Below, in pieces: positions 7,688 to 16,359 of a stretch of 64,000 nucleotides of DNA. Numbering within the stretch: the first letter of the stretch is position 1; each line of letters begins with the position of its first letter. This DNA comes from Nocardioides sp. URHA0020 (GTDB taxonomy: Bacteria > Actinomycetota > Actinomycetes > Propionibacteriales > Nocardioidaceae), in assembly GCF_000620705.1 (NCBI RefSeq), contig NZ_KK211166.1, positions 272,822 to 336,821 on the forward strand, in the 5' to 3' direction. The translations under genes were made by a program, and so were the position numbers. The notes below the pieces were generated by a model. It was not told where the DNA came from. It saw only the letters and a program-made list of their open reading frames with translations, and ran no database searches.

Positions 7688-8818
7688 GTGCGCATCGACT
7701 TCCACGGGTCCCCCGAGCCGACGCTCGGCGTCGAGTGGGAGCTGGCGCTGGTCGACCGGCGTACCCGCGACCTGCGCAACGACGCCACGCACCTCTTCGC
7801 ACGGGCGAAGCCGCGCCTGGCCGACCCGGGCAAGCTGCACAAGGAGCTGCTGCGCAACACCGTCGAGGTGGTCAGCGGGATCTGCCACACCGTCGGCGAG
7901 GCGATGGACGACGTCCGCGGCACCCTGGAGGCGGTGGTGCCGGCCGGCGACGAGCTCGACATCGACCTCTACGGCGCGGGCACCCACCCGTTCGCGTCGT
8001 GGACCGTGCAGCAGCTCTCGGAGGGCCACCGCTACGAGGAGCTGATCAACCGCACCCAGTGGTGGGGGCGGCAGATGCTGATCTGGGGCGTGCACGTCCA
8101 CGTCGGCCTGCCGGTGCAGGAGCGGGTGATGCCGGTGCTGTCGGCCCTGCTCAACTACCACCCGCACCTGCAGGCGCTGTCCGCCTCCTCGCCGGTCTGG
8201 GCCGGCGTCGACACCGGCTACGCGTCCAACCGGGCGCTGATGTTCCAGCAGCTGCCGACCGCCGGGCTGCCCTTCCAGTTCGCGACCTGGGCGGAGTACG
8301 AGTCCTTCGTGCAGGACCAGATGACGACCGGCGTCATCGACGAGCAGAACGAGATCCGGTGGGACGTCCGGCCCGCCGCACACCTGGGCACCATCGAGAA
8401 CCGGATCTGCGACGGCGTCTCCACGCTGACCGAGCTGGCCGCACTCACGGCCCTGACCCACTGCCTCGTCGTCGACCTCGACGCCCGGCTGGCCGCCGGC
8501 GAGGAGCTGCCCACGCTGCCGCCGTGGCACGTGCAGGAGAACAAGTGGCGCGCCGCGCGCTACGGCCTCGACGCGATCATCATCACCGACGCCGCCTCCC
8601 ACGAGCGGCTGGTCACCGACGACCTGACCGACCTGGTCGAGCGCCTCGCGCCGGTGGCCGAGCGGCTCGGCTGCTCCGCCGAGCTCGCCTCGGTGCTCGA
8701 GGTGCCGCGGCGCGGGGCGTCGTACCAGCGCCAGCGAGCCGTCGCCGCCGAGCACGACAACGACCTGGTCGCCGTCGTCGACTCGGTCGTCCGCGAGCTG
8801 CGCTCGAGCCTTCAGTAG
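7688..8818 (+). CDS. YbdK-type carboxylate-amine ligase (GCS2 family)
   Basis: A 376-residue protein of the glutamate-cysteine ligase type 2 family. GVEWELALVD near residue 13 holds the metal-binding glutamates. HVHVGL near 138 and the ENRICDG segment near 237 are also typical. The length fits YbdK-like enzymes rather than the longer EgtA of ergothioneine synthesis. Such proteins join an amino acid carboxylate to an amine using ATP, but actinobacteria use mycothiol, so the true substrate is open. It starts at GTG 7688. The 3' end overlaps the convergent polymerase gene by 7 bases. Confidence 0.85.
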   Translation: MRIDFHGSPEPTLGVEWELALVDRRTRDLRNDATHLFARAKPRLADPGKLHKELLRNTVEVVSGICHTVGEAMDDVRGTLEAVVPAGDELDIDLYGAGTHPFASWTVQQLSEGHRYEELINRTQWWGRQMLIWGVHVHVGLPVQERVMPVLSALLNYHPHLQALSASSPVWAGVDTGYASNRALMFQQLPTAGLPFQFATWAEYESFVQDQMTTGVIDEQNEIRWDVRPAAHLGTIENRICDGVSTLTELAALTALTHCLVVDLDARLAAGEELPTLPPWHVQENKWRAARYGLDAIIITDAASHERLVTDDLTDLVERLAPVAERLGCSAELASVLEVPRRGASYQRQRAVAAEHDNDLVAVVDSVVRELRSSLQ

Positions 8819-9882
8819 CCGCCCTCGGGCGGCACCATCTCCAGCCGCACGCCGAGCAGGCGCACGGCGCGGTCGTGGTCGACCCGCTCGAGCAACGAGA
8901 CGGCCGCGTCCGCCAGCACGTCCGGATCGTTGGTCGGCTCGGGCAGCGTCAGGCTGCGGGTCAGGGTGATGAACGGCTTGAGCCGGATCTTCAGGCCCAC
9001 CCGAGCCGCCGGTCGGCCCTCGTCGTCGATGTCGGCGACCGCGCGACGGGTGATGCGGCGGACGGCGGCCGCGACCTCGGCCCAGTCGTCCAGGTCGGTC
9101 TGGAACGTCTCCTCCCGCCCGTGCGCCCGCGGCACCCAGGGCGTGGCGTCCACCGGGCTGGCGTCCTCGCCCCGACCGAGCTGGTGGAGCCACGGCCCGG
9201 TCGTGGGCCCGATCTCGGCAGCCAGCTCGCGGGCGTCGGAGCGCGCGAGCTGGTCGACGGTGTCGATGCCGAGCGCGCCCAGCCGCTTGGCCGTCTTGCT
9301 GCCGATCCCCCACAGCGCCGTCGTGGGGCGCTCGCCCATCACCTCGTCCCAGTTCTCCGCCGTCAGCTGCCAGATCCCGCGGGGCTTGCCGAAGTCCGTC
9401 GCGATCTTGGCGCGCAGCTTGTTGTCGCCGATGCCGACCGAGCAGTGCAGCCCGGTCGCGGACAGCACCGCGTCGTGGATCTGTGCGGCGTACGCCCGGG
9501 GGTCACCGAGCTCGCCGTGCTCGGGCCCGGCGGCCAGGAAGGCCTCGTCCCAGCCCAGCACCTCGAGCACCACCGGCACGCCGCCCCAGGTCAGCGACCG
9601 CAGCGTCGCCATCACCTCGGCCGAGGCCGCGTCGTACACCTCGCGATCGACGGGGAGGAAGACCGCGTCCGGACACTTCCGAGCGGCCACCCGCAGCGGC
9701 ATCCCCGACCCCACGCCGAAGGCGCGGGCCTCGTACGACGCCGTCGACACGACCCCGCGCTCGGTCGGGTCGCCCCGTCCGCCCACGACCACCGGGAGCC
9801 CCGCCAGCTCGGGGTGCCGCAGCACCTCGACCGCGGCCAGGAACTGGTCGAGGTCCACGTGCAGCACCCAGCGAGGGCTCAT
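8812..9882 (-). CDS. DinB2-type Y-family DNA polymerase with leucine at the steric-gate position
   Basis: A 356-residue polymerase resembling mycobacterial Rv3056/DinB2. Catalytic acids are Asp10 (HVDLDQ) and Asp112-Glu113; the usual SIDEA motif reads GWDEA, as in the DinB2 group. The residue five after Asp10, where Pol IV has the steric-gate Phe, is Leu15. In mycobacterial DinB2 a Leu gate allows ribonucleotide incorporation. SVGIGDNKLRAKIAT and a helix-hairpin-helix (LWGIGSKTAKRL) follow. The protein ends in RLEMVPPEGGY with no beta-clamp peptide. It is translationally coupled to the FUSC gene by ATGA. Confidence 0.88.
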   Translation of the reverse strand: MSPRWVLHVDLDQFLAAVEVLRHPELAGLPVVVGGRGDPTERGVVSTASYEARAFGVGSGMPLRVAARKCPDAVFLPVDREVYDAASAEVMATLRSLTWGGVPVVLEVLGWDEAFLAAGPEHGELGDPRAYAAQIHDAVLSATGLHCSVGIGDNKLRAKIATDFGKPRGIWQLTAENWDEVMGERPTTALWGIGSKTAKRLGALGIDTVDQLARSDARELAAEIGPTTGPWLHQLGRGEDASPVDATPWVPRAHGREETFQTDLDDWAEVAAAVRRITRRAVADIDDEGRPAARVGLKIRLKPFITLTRSLTLPEPTNDPDVLADAAVSLLERVDHDRAVRLLGVRLEMVPPEGGY

Positions 9883-10979
9883 CGTGGTGGCGGCGGCAGT
9901 GCGTCCGTGGCCTCCAGCTGCCCGAGCCCGGAGACCATCAGCAGGTCCACGACCACCGAGCGCACCTGCGCCAGGACCGCCTCCGCGGCGAGCACCTCGG
10001 TGCGCTCGACCCGACCGGTGGCCTCGCCGACGGCGAGCAGCGGGACCTGCGAGGCGATCGCCATCCGGTCGGCCGCGAGCTCGGCCGCCGCCATCTCGGC
10101 CGCGGCCGCGAGGTCGAGCACCAGGCGGGCGTAGGACGACGGGACCGGCCGGCGGTGGTACGCCGCGACGGCCGTCTGCCGCACCAGCACCCGGGTGCTG
10201 CGCAGCGCCCGGTCGAGCGGGTCGACCAGCTCCGACATCTTGCGCAGGTCGCCGCGGTGGCGAACACGGAACGGCGAGGACGCGACGACCGACAGGCCCT
10301 CGTCGGCGGCCGCCTGCAGCTCGCGGATCAGGTAGTCGGTCGACCGGGCATCGGCCAGCAGGTCGAGCGCCCGCTCGACCTCACCGTCCCCCATGACCTC
10401 CCCGGCGGCCCGCAGCAGGCCCGCGACCTTGCGCATCACCACCGACGCCTGCTCCCGGGGCCGACGCAGCGGCGCGGCCGGGACCGCCGTCGCCGCGAGC
10501 AGCGCGACCGCGCCGCCGATGACCGCGTCGGTCCAGCGGGTGAACGCCGCGCCCGGGTCCGGCACCAGGGCAGCGACCACGATCGACTGCACCGCCGCCT
10601 GCGTGACCAGCAGCTGACCGCTGTCGAGCAGGAACGCCGCCGTCATCGACAGCGCCACGATCAGGGCGATCTGCCACCACCCCGACCCGAGCCCCGCGAC
10701 CAGCAGGTCGGCCAGGAAGACCCCGACCGCGACCCCGATGGTGACCTCGACGACGCGCCGCAGCCGCTGGCCGTACGACGTCCCGAGCGCGACCACGGCG
10801 GCGACCGGGGCGAAGAAGGGGGTCGTGTGGCCGAAGAGGTCGGCGGCGATGAGCCACGCCACCCCGGCGGCCACGGCACACTGCCCGATCTGCCACCACT
10901 TCGACCGCCAGCGCGCGACCCGGGACCGGGCCGACGTACGCCCGCGATCCCACATCCGATCGAGCGGTCCGGCCTCCAT
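9879..10979 (-). CDS. FUSC-family membrane protein (aromatic acid exporter-like)
   Basis: A 366-residue protein with a basic N-terminus, about six hydrophobic helices between residues 28 and 165 (WWQIGQCAVAAGVAWLIAAD, then FFAPVAAVVALGTSYGQR) and a soluble helical C-terminal half. The repeated GxxxG helices followed by the YGQRLRR turn match the FUSC/aromatic acid exporter superfamily. Efflux of small organic acids is the family role; the substrate is not deducible. It is the first gene of a pair with the DinB2-like polymerase. ATG 10979 has a cAGGAT box 7 bases upstream, so it may be leaderless. Confidence 0.75.
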   Translation of the reverse strand: MEAGPLDRMWDRGRTSARSRVARWRSKWWQIGQCAVAAGVAWLIAADLFGHTTPFFAPVAAVVALGTSYGQRLRRVVEVTIGVAVGVFLADLLVAGLGSGWWQIALIVALSMTAAFLLDSGQLLVTQAAVQSIVVAALVPDPGAAFTRWTDAVIGGAVALLAATAVPAAPLRRPREQASVVMRKVAGLLRAAGEVMGDGEVERALDLLADARSTDYLIRELQAAADEGLSVVASSPFRVRHRGDLRKMSELVDPLDRALRSTRVLVRQTAVAAYHRRPVPSSYARLVLDLAAAAEMAAAELAADRMAIASQVPLLAVGEATGRVERTEVLAAEAVLAQVRSVVVDLLMVSGLGQLEATDALPPPPR

Positions 10980-11016
10980 GGCCGCGATCCTGTCATGACG
11001 TCGGCGACCGTCCGGG

Positions 11017-11334
11017 CTACCGCCCGTGCGCCCAGCGCAGCGCCCGCTTGAGGACGGCGAGGTCGCGGTACCAGGTGCGGACCTCGGCCCGGCAGCGCAC
11101 CCGGTCGACCCGTCGCTCGTACTCGTTGCACTCGGCGCGCGCCTCCGAGTCCGTGGGTGGGTAGTCGGAGGTGCCGTCGTAGTGCTGGATCTCGAAGCCG
11201 TTGGCGGCGTCACCGGTCACCGCGACGACGGTGCTGCCGGGCGGCGCCCGGTGGCCGGCGACGGCGGCGACGCCGAGACCGCAGCCGACGGCGGTGACCA
11301 CCGCCGCGACGACCAGGACGATCAGGTTCCTCAT
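11017..11334 (-). CDS. Small secreted or membrane-anchored protein
   Basis: A 105-residue protein with one hydrophobic N-terminal segment (about 3-26, LIVLVVAAVVTAVGCGLG) and a charged outer domain. That domain has the pattern ARAECNEYERRVDRVRCRAEVRT, with two cysteines nine residues apart that could form a disulfide. The Cys in AVGCG could be read as a lipobox, but the context is poor. No family was recognised. The start ATG 11334 has a gggag ribosome site. It lies 37 bases upstream of the FUSC gene on the same strand. Confidence 0.55.
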   Translation of the reverse strand: MRNLIVLVVAAVVTAVGCGLGVAAVAGHRAPPGSTVVAVTGDAANGFEIQHYDGTSDYPPTDSEARAECNEYERRVDRVRCRAEVRTWYRDLAVLKRALRWAHGR

Positions 11335-11516
11335 GGATGCTCCCGAGAGGTCGGGCACCGGCGAGTTCCGGTGCGTGACCGACGCTAGGAGCGAGCGGGG
11401 ACGCCGGGGAGGACGCGATCGGGCCGCTGTGGACGACCGGGTCCCGGCCGTCGCTGTGCACGAAATGCGGCTCGTGGAAGTGCATCCGCCCAGCGAGGGG
11501 TGGGTACCCGACCCCC

Positions 11517-13115
11517 GTGAACCCCCGTGCGCCCGGCGACCTGCTCGACGGCAGGTACCTCCTGGCCGACCGGATCGGCTCCGGCGGGATGGGGACGGTC
11601 CACCTCGCCCACGACACCCGCCTCGACCGCAGGGTCGCGATCAAGCTCCTCCACCCGGGACGCGAGGTCGACGAGGTCATGCGGGCCAGGCTCCGCGCCG
11701 AGGCCAGGTTCGCCGGCGCCCTCCAGCACCCCGGCATCGTCCAGGTCTACGACTACGGCGAGGCGCCCGGTGCTGACGGTCCGACGCCGTACGTCGTGAT
11801 GCAGTACGTCGAGGGCACGTCGCTGTCGGACGTCCTGCGCGAGCAGGGGCCGCAGTCGGCCGCGACGGTCGCCGCCCTGCTCGACGACATCGCCCGAGCC
11901 CTCGGCGTCGCGCACGCGGCCGGGATCGTGCACCGCGACCTGAAGCCGTCGAACATCCTGGTGACGCCGTCCGGTCGCGCCGTGCTCGTCGACTTCGGGG
12001 TGGCCCACTCCGACAACGCCGAGCCGTTGACCGAGACCGGCACGATCATCGGGTCGGCCGACTACCTCAGCCCGGAGCAGGTGCGCGGACAGCGGGCCCG
12101 GCCCGCCTCCGACATCTACGCGCTCGGGATCGTCGCCCACCAGTGCCTCAGCGCCACCTCCCCCTTCCGCCGGGAGACCCAGACCGCCACGCTGCTGGCC
12201 CGACTCCAGGACGAGGTCCCCGACCTGGACGCCGGCGTGCCCGCACCCCTGCGGTCGCTGGTCGGCCGGATGATGTCGGCGGACCCCGCCGACCGCCCCA
12301 CGGCGACCGAGGTGGTCCGCCAGGTCGCCGCGCTCGACGACGAGACCGTGGCCGTGCCGGCGCCCACCGTCGCCGCGCCCCGTCGGTCGATCGGTCGGTC
12401 GTGGGACCGTCGCCGCCTGGCCGCGCTGGGCGTCGCGGCCGCGCTCGTCCTCACCCTCGGCAGCGTGCTGCTCGTGATCCGCGGCGGTGGCGCCACGCCG
12501 CCTGCAGGGGCCGCCGACCTCGTCGTGCCCTCCGTCCGCGGCGAGCAGTTCGCCGAGGCCTCCCACGAGCTGGAGGCAGCCGGGTTCCGCGTCGTACGCC
12601 GTGCCGCTGACGGACCGTCCGCGCGCGGCACGGTGCTGCGCCAGTCCCCGGCTGCCGGCGTCTACACCGGTTCCGCCCCCGCCACGGTGGTCGTCCGGGT
12701 GGCCACGGGCATGGTGGACCTGGACGGCGACGACCTCGTCGGCACGACGTACGCCGCGTCCGCGCGCACCGTCCAGCGTCTGGGCCTGACCCCGGTCCGC
12801 CGGACCCGGCCGTCGTCCGCCGACCCGGGCACCGTGGTCGCCGTCGGCACCGACGGTCGACTCCGCGTCGGCTCGACGGTCGCGCTGACCGTCGCCACGT
12901 CCACGCCCTCGGTCGCCACGAAGAGCACCACCAAGCCCGCCACCAAGCCCGCCACCAAGCCCGCCACCAAGCCCGCCGCGAAGCCTGCCACGAAGCCCGC
13001 CACCCAGCAGGCCACGCCGGCCCCGTCGACCACGAAGCACCCGGGGAAGCCCGCGAAGGCGGGGAAGCCCGCGAAGGCCGGGAAGTCGGGCAAGTCGGGC
13101 AAGAAGAAGCACTGA
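11517..13115 (+). CDS. PASTA-domain Ser/Thr protein kinase with Lys/Pro/Ala-rich tail
   Basis: A 532-residue membrane kinase. The cytoplasmic kinase domain (about 13-270) has the P-loop GSGGMGTV at 21-28, Lys43, HRDLKPSN with Asp141, DFG at 159-161 and SPEQ, so it should be active. The transmembrane helix is at 301-322. Outside are two PASTA-like repeats (about 335-405 and 406-470), which bind peptidoglycan fragments in PknB. The last ~70 residues are a low-complexity tail of KPAT repeats ending in KAGKSGKSGKKKH, unusual for PknB and perhaps cell-wall binding. It starts at GTG 11517. It is followed by the acyltransferase gene after 46 bases. Confidence 0.9.
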   Translation: MNPRAPGDLLDGRYLLADRIGSGGMGTVHLAHDTRLDRRVAIKLLHPGREVDEVMRARLRAEARFAGALQHPGIVQVYDYGEAPGADGPTPYVVMQYVEGTSLSDVLREQGPQSAATVAALLDDIARALGVAHAAGIVHRDLKPSNILVTPSGRAVLVDFGVAHSDNAEPLTETGTIIGSADYLSPEQVRGQRARPASDIYALGIVAHQCLSATSPFRRETQTATLLARLQDEVPDLDAGVPAPLRSLVGRMMSADPADRPTATEVVRQVAALDDETVAVPAPTVAAPRRSIGRSWDRRRLAALGVAAALVLTLGSVLLVIRGGGATPPAGAADLVVPSVRGEQFAEASHELEAAGFRVVRRAADGPSARGTVLRQSPAAGVYTGSAPATVVVRVATGMVDLDGDDLVGTTYAASARTVQRLGLTPVRRTRPSSADPGTVVAVGTDGRLRVGSTVALTVATSTPSVATKSTTKPATKPATKPATKPAAKPATKPATQQATPAPSTTKHPGKPAKAGKPAKAGKSGKSGKKKH

Positions 13116-13161
13116 CCCGTACGCTGCGTGTGGCCGACATCACTCGTAGAGAAGGCGCACC

Positions 13162-14568
13162 GTGGTCTCACTGATCGACCCGACCGGAGCGTCGTTCCTC
13201 CTCGTCGAGAACCGCAGCATGCCGATGCACGTCGGTGGGCTGCAGCTCTTCGAGAAGCCCGAGGGGGCGGGCCGCGGTTACGGCCGCGAGATGTACGAGT
13301 CGATGCGCGACGTCGAGGAGATCGCGCCGCTCTTCCTCAAGCGGCCGCACCGCTCGCTCTCGACCGCCGGACAGCTGGTGTGGGTCGAGGACGAGCAGTT
13401 CGACATCGACCACCACATCCGGCACAGCGCGCTGCCCAACCCGGGACGGATCCGCGAGCTCCTCGACCTGAGCAGCCGGCTGCACGGGACCCGGCTCGCC
13501 TGGGAGCGGCCCATGTGGGAGGCCCACGTCATCGAGGGCCTGCGCGACGGCCGGGTCGCGCTCTACACGAAGGTCCACCACTCCCTCGTGGACGGCATCT
13601 CCGCGATGCGACTGGTGCAGAGCACCCTTAGCGGCGACCCGGACCTGCGGGAGATGCCGCCCCCGTGGGACGCCCGCACCCGACGGGGCCGCCAGCGGCC
13701 CGTCACCACCGACACTGAGTCCGGCCTGGCCGAGATCCCCACCCAAGCCCTGCGCTCGGCGCTCGGGATCACCGCCGAGGCGGCGGGGATGCCCGGGGCC
13801 CTGATCAAGACGCTCACCAAGAGCGTGCGCAACGAGACCTCCGCGCTCTCGCTGCACGCGCCCCGCACGATCTTCAACCAGAAGATCACCGGCTCGCGGC
13901 GGTTCGCCGCCCAGGACTGGTCGATCGAGCGCCTGCGCGCCGTCGGTGCGGCCACCGGGGCCACGATCAACGACGTCGTGCTGGCGATGTGCGGCGGCGC
14001 CGTACGCCGCTACCTCCTCGAGCTCGACGCCCTCCCGGACGCGCCGCTCGTCGCGATGGTGCCGATCGGCCTCAAGGCGAAGGAGTCCCAGCTCGCATCG
14101 ACGGACGGCGGCAACGCGGTCGGGTCGGTGATGGTCCAGCTCGGCACCGACCTCGCGGACCCGGCCGATCGGCTCGCGGCGATCCACACGGCAATGGTCG
14201 ACGGCAAAGAAGCGCTCTCGACGATGACCCCGATCCAGATCATGGCGATGAGCGCGCTCGGCCAGGCGCCCGCGATCGCCGCGCCCATGCTCCGGATGTC
14301 GGGCCTGGTGCGGCCGCCGTACAACCTGATCATCAGCAACGTCCCGGGCCCGCGCACCACGCAGTACTGGAACGGCGCCAAGATGGTCGGCCACTACCCG
14401 CTGTCGATCCCGATCAACGGCATGGCGCTCAACATCACCTGCATCTCGTACGACGGCAACATCGGCTTCGGCCTGACCGGCTGCCGGCGCACGGTGCCGC
14501 ACCTGCAGCGGCTACTGAGCCACCTCGACCGCGAGCTCGTCGCGCTCGAGCGGGCCGTCGGGGCCTGA
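13162..14568 (+). CDS. WS/DGAT-type wax ester synthase/diacylglycerol acyltransferase
   Basis: A 468-residue acyltransferase that moves acyl groups from acyl-CoA to an alcohol or diacylglycerol, making storage wax esters or triacylglycerol. The catalytic HHSLVDG motif (HHxxxDG) is at 139-145. A later [17 protein letters not shown] block and the conserved VPGP segment ([10 protein letters not shown]) also match the family. It is full length. The GTG start has an agaagg ribosome site. The 3' end overlaps the convergent EamA gene by 57 bases, an unusually long overlap, and both frames look genuine. Confidence 0.9.
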   Translation: MVSLIDPTGASFLLVENRSMPMHVGGLQLFEKPEGAGRGYGREMYESMRDVEEIAPLFLKRPHRSLSTAGQLVWVEDEQFDIDHHIRHSALPNPGRIRELLDLSSRLHGTRLAWERPMWEAHVIEGLRDGRVALYTKVHHSLVDGISAMRLVQSTLSGDPDLREMPPPWDARTRRGRQRPVTTDTESGLAEIPTQALRSALGITAEAAGMPGALIKTLTKSVRNETSALSLHAPRTIFNQKITGSRRFAAQDWSIERLRAVGAATGATINDVVLAMCGGAVRRYLLELDALPDAPLVAMVPIGLKAKESQLASTDGGNAVGSVMVQLGTDLADPADRLAAIHTAMVDGKEALSTMTPIQIMAMSALGQAPAIAAPMLRMSGLVRPPYNLIISNVPGPRTTQYWNGAKMVGHYPLSIPINGMALNITCISYDGNIGFGLTGCRRTVPHLQRLLSHLDRELVALERAVGA

Positions 14569-15405
14569 GACCGCCCGGGCACCGCCGCGCTCGGCGCCGA
14601 TGCCGGCGGCGACCACGAGGCCGATCCCGGCGACGGCGAGGACGTCGGGCACCTGGCCGAGCGCGACCAGCCCGATCAGCATCGCGAACGCCGGCTCCAG
14701 GGCCATCAGGGTGCCGAACGCACCCGCGTCCAGCCGCCGCAGTGCCAGCAGCTCGAGGGTGAACGGCACGACGGGCAGCAGGACCGCCAGCCCGATGCCG
14801 AGCAGGAACAGCTCGGGCGTGATCCGGTCCAGCACCCCGGGACCTGCGACCACGGTCGCGGTCAGCGCGGCGACCGGCATCGAGATCGCGAGACCGCCGA
14901 TGCCGGTGACCTCGTCGCCGACCCGCTGGGTGAGCAGGATGTACGCCGCCCAGCAGCACGCGGCCGCCAGCGCGAAGGCGACCCCGACCGGGTCGGCGCC
15001 CCCGCTCCACGGCTGCGTGAGCAGCAGGACGCCGGCCCCGGCCAGGACCGGCCAGGTCCTCGTGCCAGCCCCGCCGCGGAGCACCGCGACCCCGAGCGGG
15101 CCGAGGAACTCCAGGGCACTCGCCGTGCCCAGCGGCAGCCGCTCGACCGCGGCCATGAAGAGCATCGTGACGCCGGCCGTCACGACACCGAGCGCGACGC
15201 CGTACCGCAGGGCCGTGCGGGAGAAGTGCGAGCGGCGCGGCCGCACGATCACCAGCATCAGCACGCCCGCCCAGAAGAGCCGCAGCCAGGCTGCTCCCTC
15301 GGCACCGATCCGGTCGATCAGGCCGACGGACACCGCCAGGCCCAGCTGGACGCACAGCATCGAGGCGACCGCCATGCCGGCGCCGATGCGGGACTCGTTC
15401 CTCAT
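14512..15405 (-). CDS. EamA/DMT-family transporter (RhtA-like)
   Basis: A 297-residue membrane protein with about ten helices in two EamA repeats (about 8-130 and 145-272). [19 protein letters not shown] in the first repeat and the [17 protein letters not shown] block in the second resemble RhtA/YdcZ-type exporters of amino acids such as homoserine and threonine. It is divergent from a LysR gene, the usual arrangement for an exporter controlled by its own regulator. The C-terminal ~20 residues lie inside the 3' end of the acyltransferase gene on the other strand. Confidence 0.85.
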   Translation of the reverse strand: MRNESRIGAGMAVASMLCVQLGLAVSVGLIDRIGAEGAAWLRLFWAGVLMLVIVRPRRSHFSRTALRYGVALGVVTAGVTMLFMAAVERLPLGTASALEFLGPLGVAVLRGGAGTRTWPVLAGAGVLLLTQPWSGGADPVGVAFALAAACCWAAYILLTQRVGDEVTGIGGLAISMPVAALTATVVAGPGVLDRITPELFLLGIGLAVLLPVVPFTLELLALRRLDAGAFGTLMALEPAFAMLIGLVALGQVPDVLAVAGIGLVVAAGIGAERGGARAVSGPDGPLERDELAVEVAQ

Positions 15406-15463
15406 GCCGACCAGTGGACCCCGCCTCGACCGTTCGCGTCCACGTGACTCTGCTGGACATACC

Positions 15464-15483
15464 GTTCAGCGACCGCGAACAAT
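15464..15483 (+). promoter_or_regulatory. Inverted repeat and -10-like box before the LysR gene
   Basis: GTTC-N9-GAAC (15464-15480) lies in the 84-base region between the divergent EamA and LysR genes. It overlaps an AACAAT box (15478-15483) that ends 6 bases before the LysR ATG. It is a candidate LysR site and leaderless start, with weak sequence support. Confidence 0.35.
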
Positions 15484-15489
15484 GGCTGG

Positions 15490-16359
15490 ATGGACGTACG
15501 CCGCCTGCGGCTGCTGCTCGAGCTCTCCCGGCTCGGGTCGATGCACGAGGTCGCGGCCGAGCTGGGCACCACGACGTCGGCCGTCTCCCAGGGCATCGCC
15601 GCGCTGGCGAAGGAGGTCGGGACGCCGCTGCTCGAGCCCGACGGCCGCCGGGTGCGGCTCACCCCCGCCGGGCGACGGCTGGCCGAGCACGCGGTCACCA
15701 TCCTCGCGTCGGTCGAGGCCGCACGCCTCGACCTCGATCCGGCGGCCGAGCCCGCCGGCGTGGTGCGGGTCGCCGGCTTCGCCAGCGCGGTCCGACGCTC
15801 GCTGCTGCCGGCGATGGACGACCTGGCGCGGACCCATCCGGCCGTCGAGGTGCGGGTGCACGAGCACGAGCCGCAGGAGGCCTTCGACCTGCTCGCCCGC
15901 GACGACATCGACCTGGCCCTGACCTACGACTACAACCTCGCCCCGCTGTCCTGGCGCAGCGACCACGAGGCGGTCGAGCTCTGGCACGTCGACTGGGGGC
16001 TGGGGGTGCCGGCGCGCGAGCGACCAGCCCCCTTCGCGTCGTACGCCGACCGCGACTGGGTCGTGAACTCCCGCAACACCGCCGACGAGGAGGTGCTGCG
16101 CACGCTCGCGTCGATGGCCGGCTTCAGCCCGCGCGTCGTGCACCGCATCGACGCGCTCGAGCTGGTCGACGACCTGATCGTCGCCGGGCGCGGTGTCGCG
16201 CTGCTGCCGCACGGACGGGCCTCGCGTCGCGGGGTCCGCGTCCTGCCGCTGACCGAGCCACGGGTCACGATGCGGGCGTACGCCGTGACGCGGCGCGGGC
16301 GCGAGCGCTGGCCGCCGCTGCGTGCGGTGCTCGACCGACTGGCCTACCGCTCCTCGTAG
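15490..16359 (+). CDS. LysR-family transcriptional regulator
   Basis: A 289-residue regulator. The N-terminal winged helix (1-60) contains ELGTTTSAVSQGIAALAKEVG and the LTPAGRRLAEHA hinge. The effector domain (about 90-285) has the two-lobed periplasmic-binding fold pattern, with the DLALTYDYN strand. It is divergent from the EamA exporter and probably activates or represses it in response to the exported compound. The 3' end overlaps the convergent methyltransferase gene by 16 bases. Confidence 0.9.
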   Translation: MDVRRLRLLLELSRLGSMHEVAAELGTTTSAVSQGIAALAKEVGTPLLEPDGRRVRLTPAGRRLAEHAVTILASVEAARLDLDPAAEPAGVVRVAGFASAVRRSLLPAMDDLARTHPAVEVRVHEHEPQEAFDLLARDDIDLALTYDYNLAPLSWRSDHEAVELWHVDWGLGVPARERPAPFASYADRDWVVNSRNTADEEVLRTLASMAGFSPRVVHRIDALELVDDLIVAGRGVALLPHGRASRRGVRVLPLTEPRVTMRAYAVTRRGRERWPPLRAVLDRLAYRSS

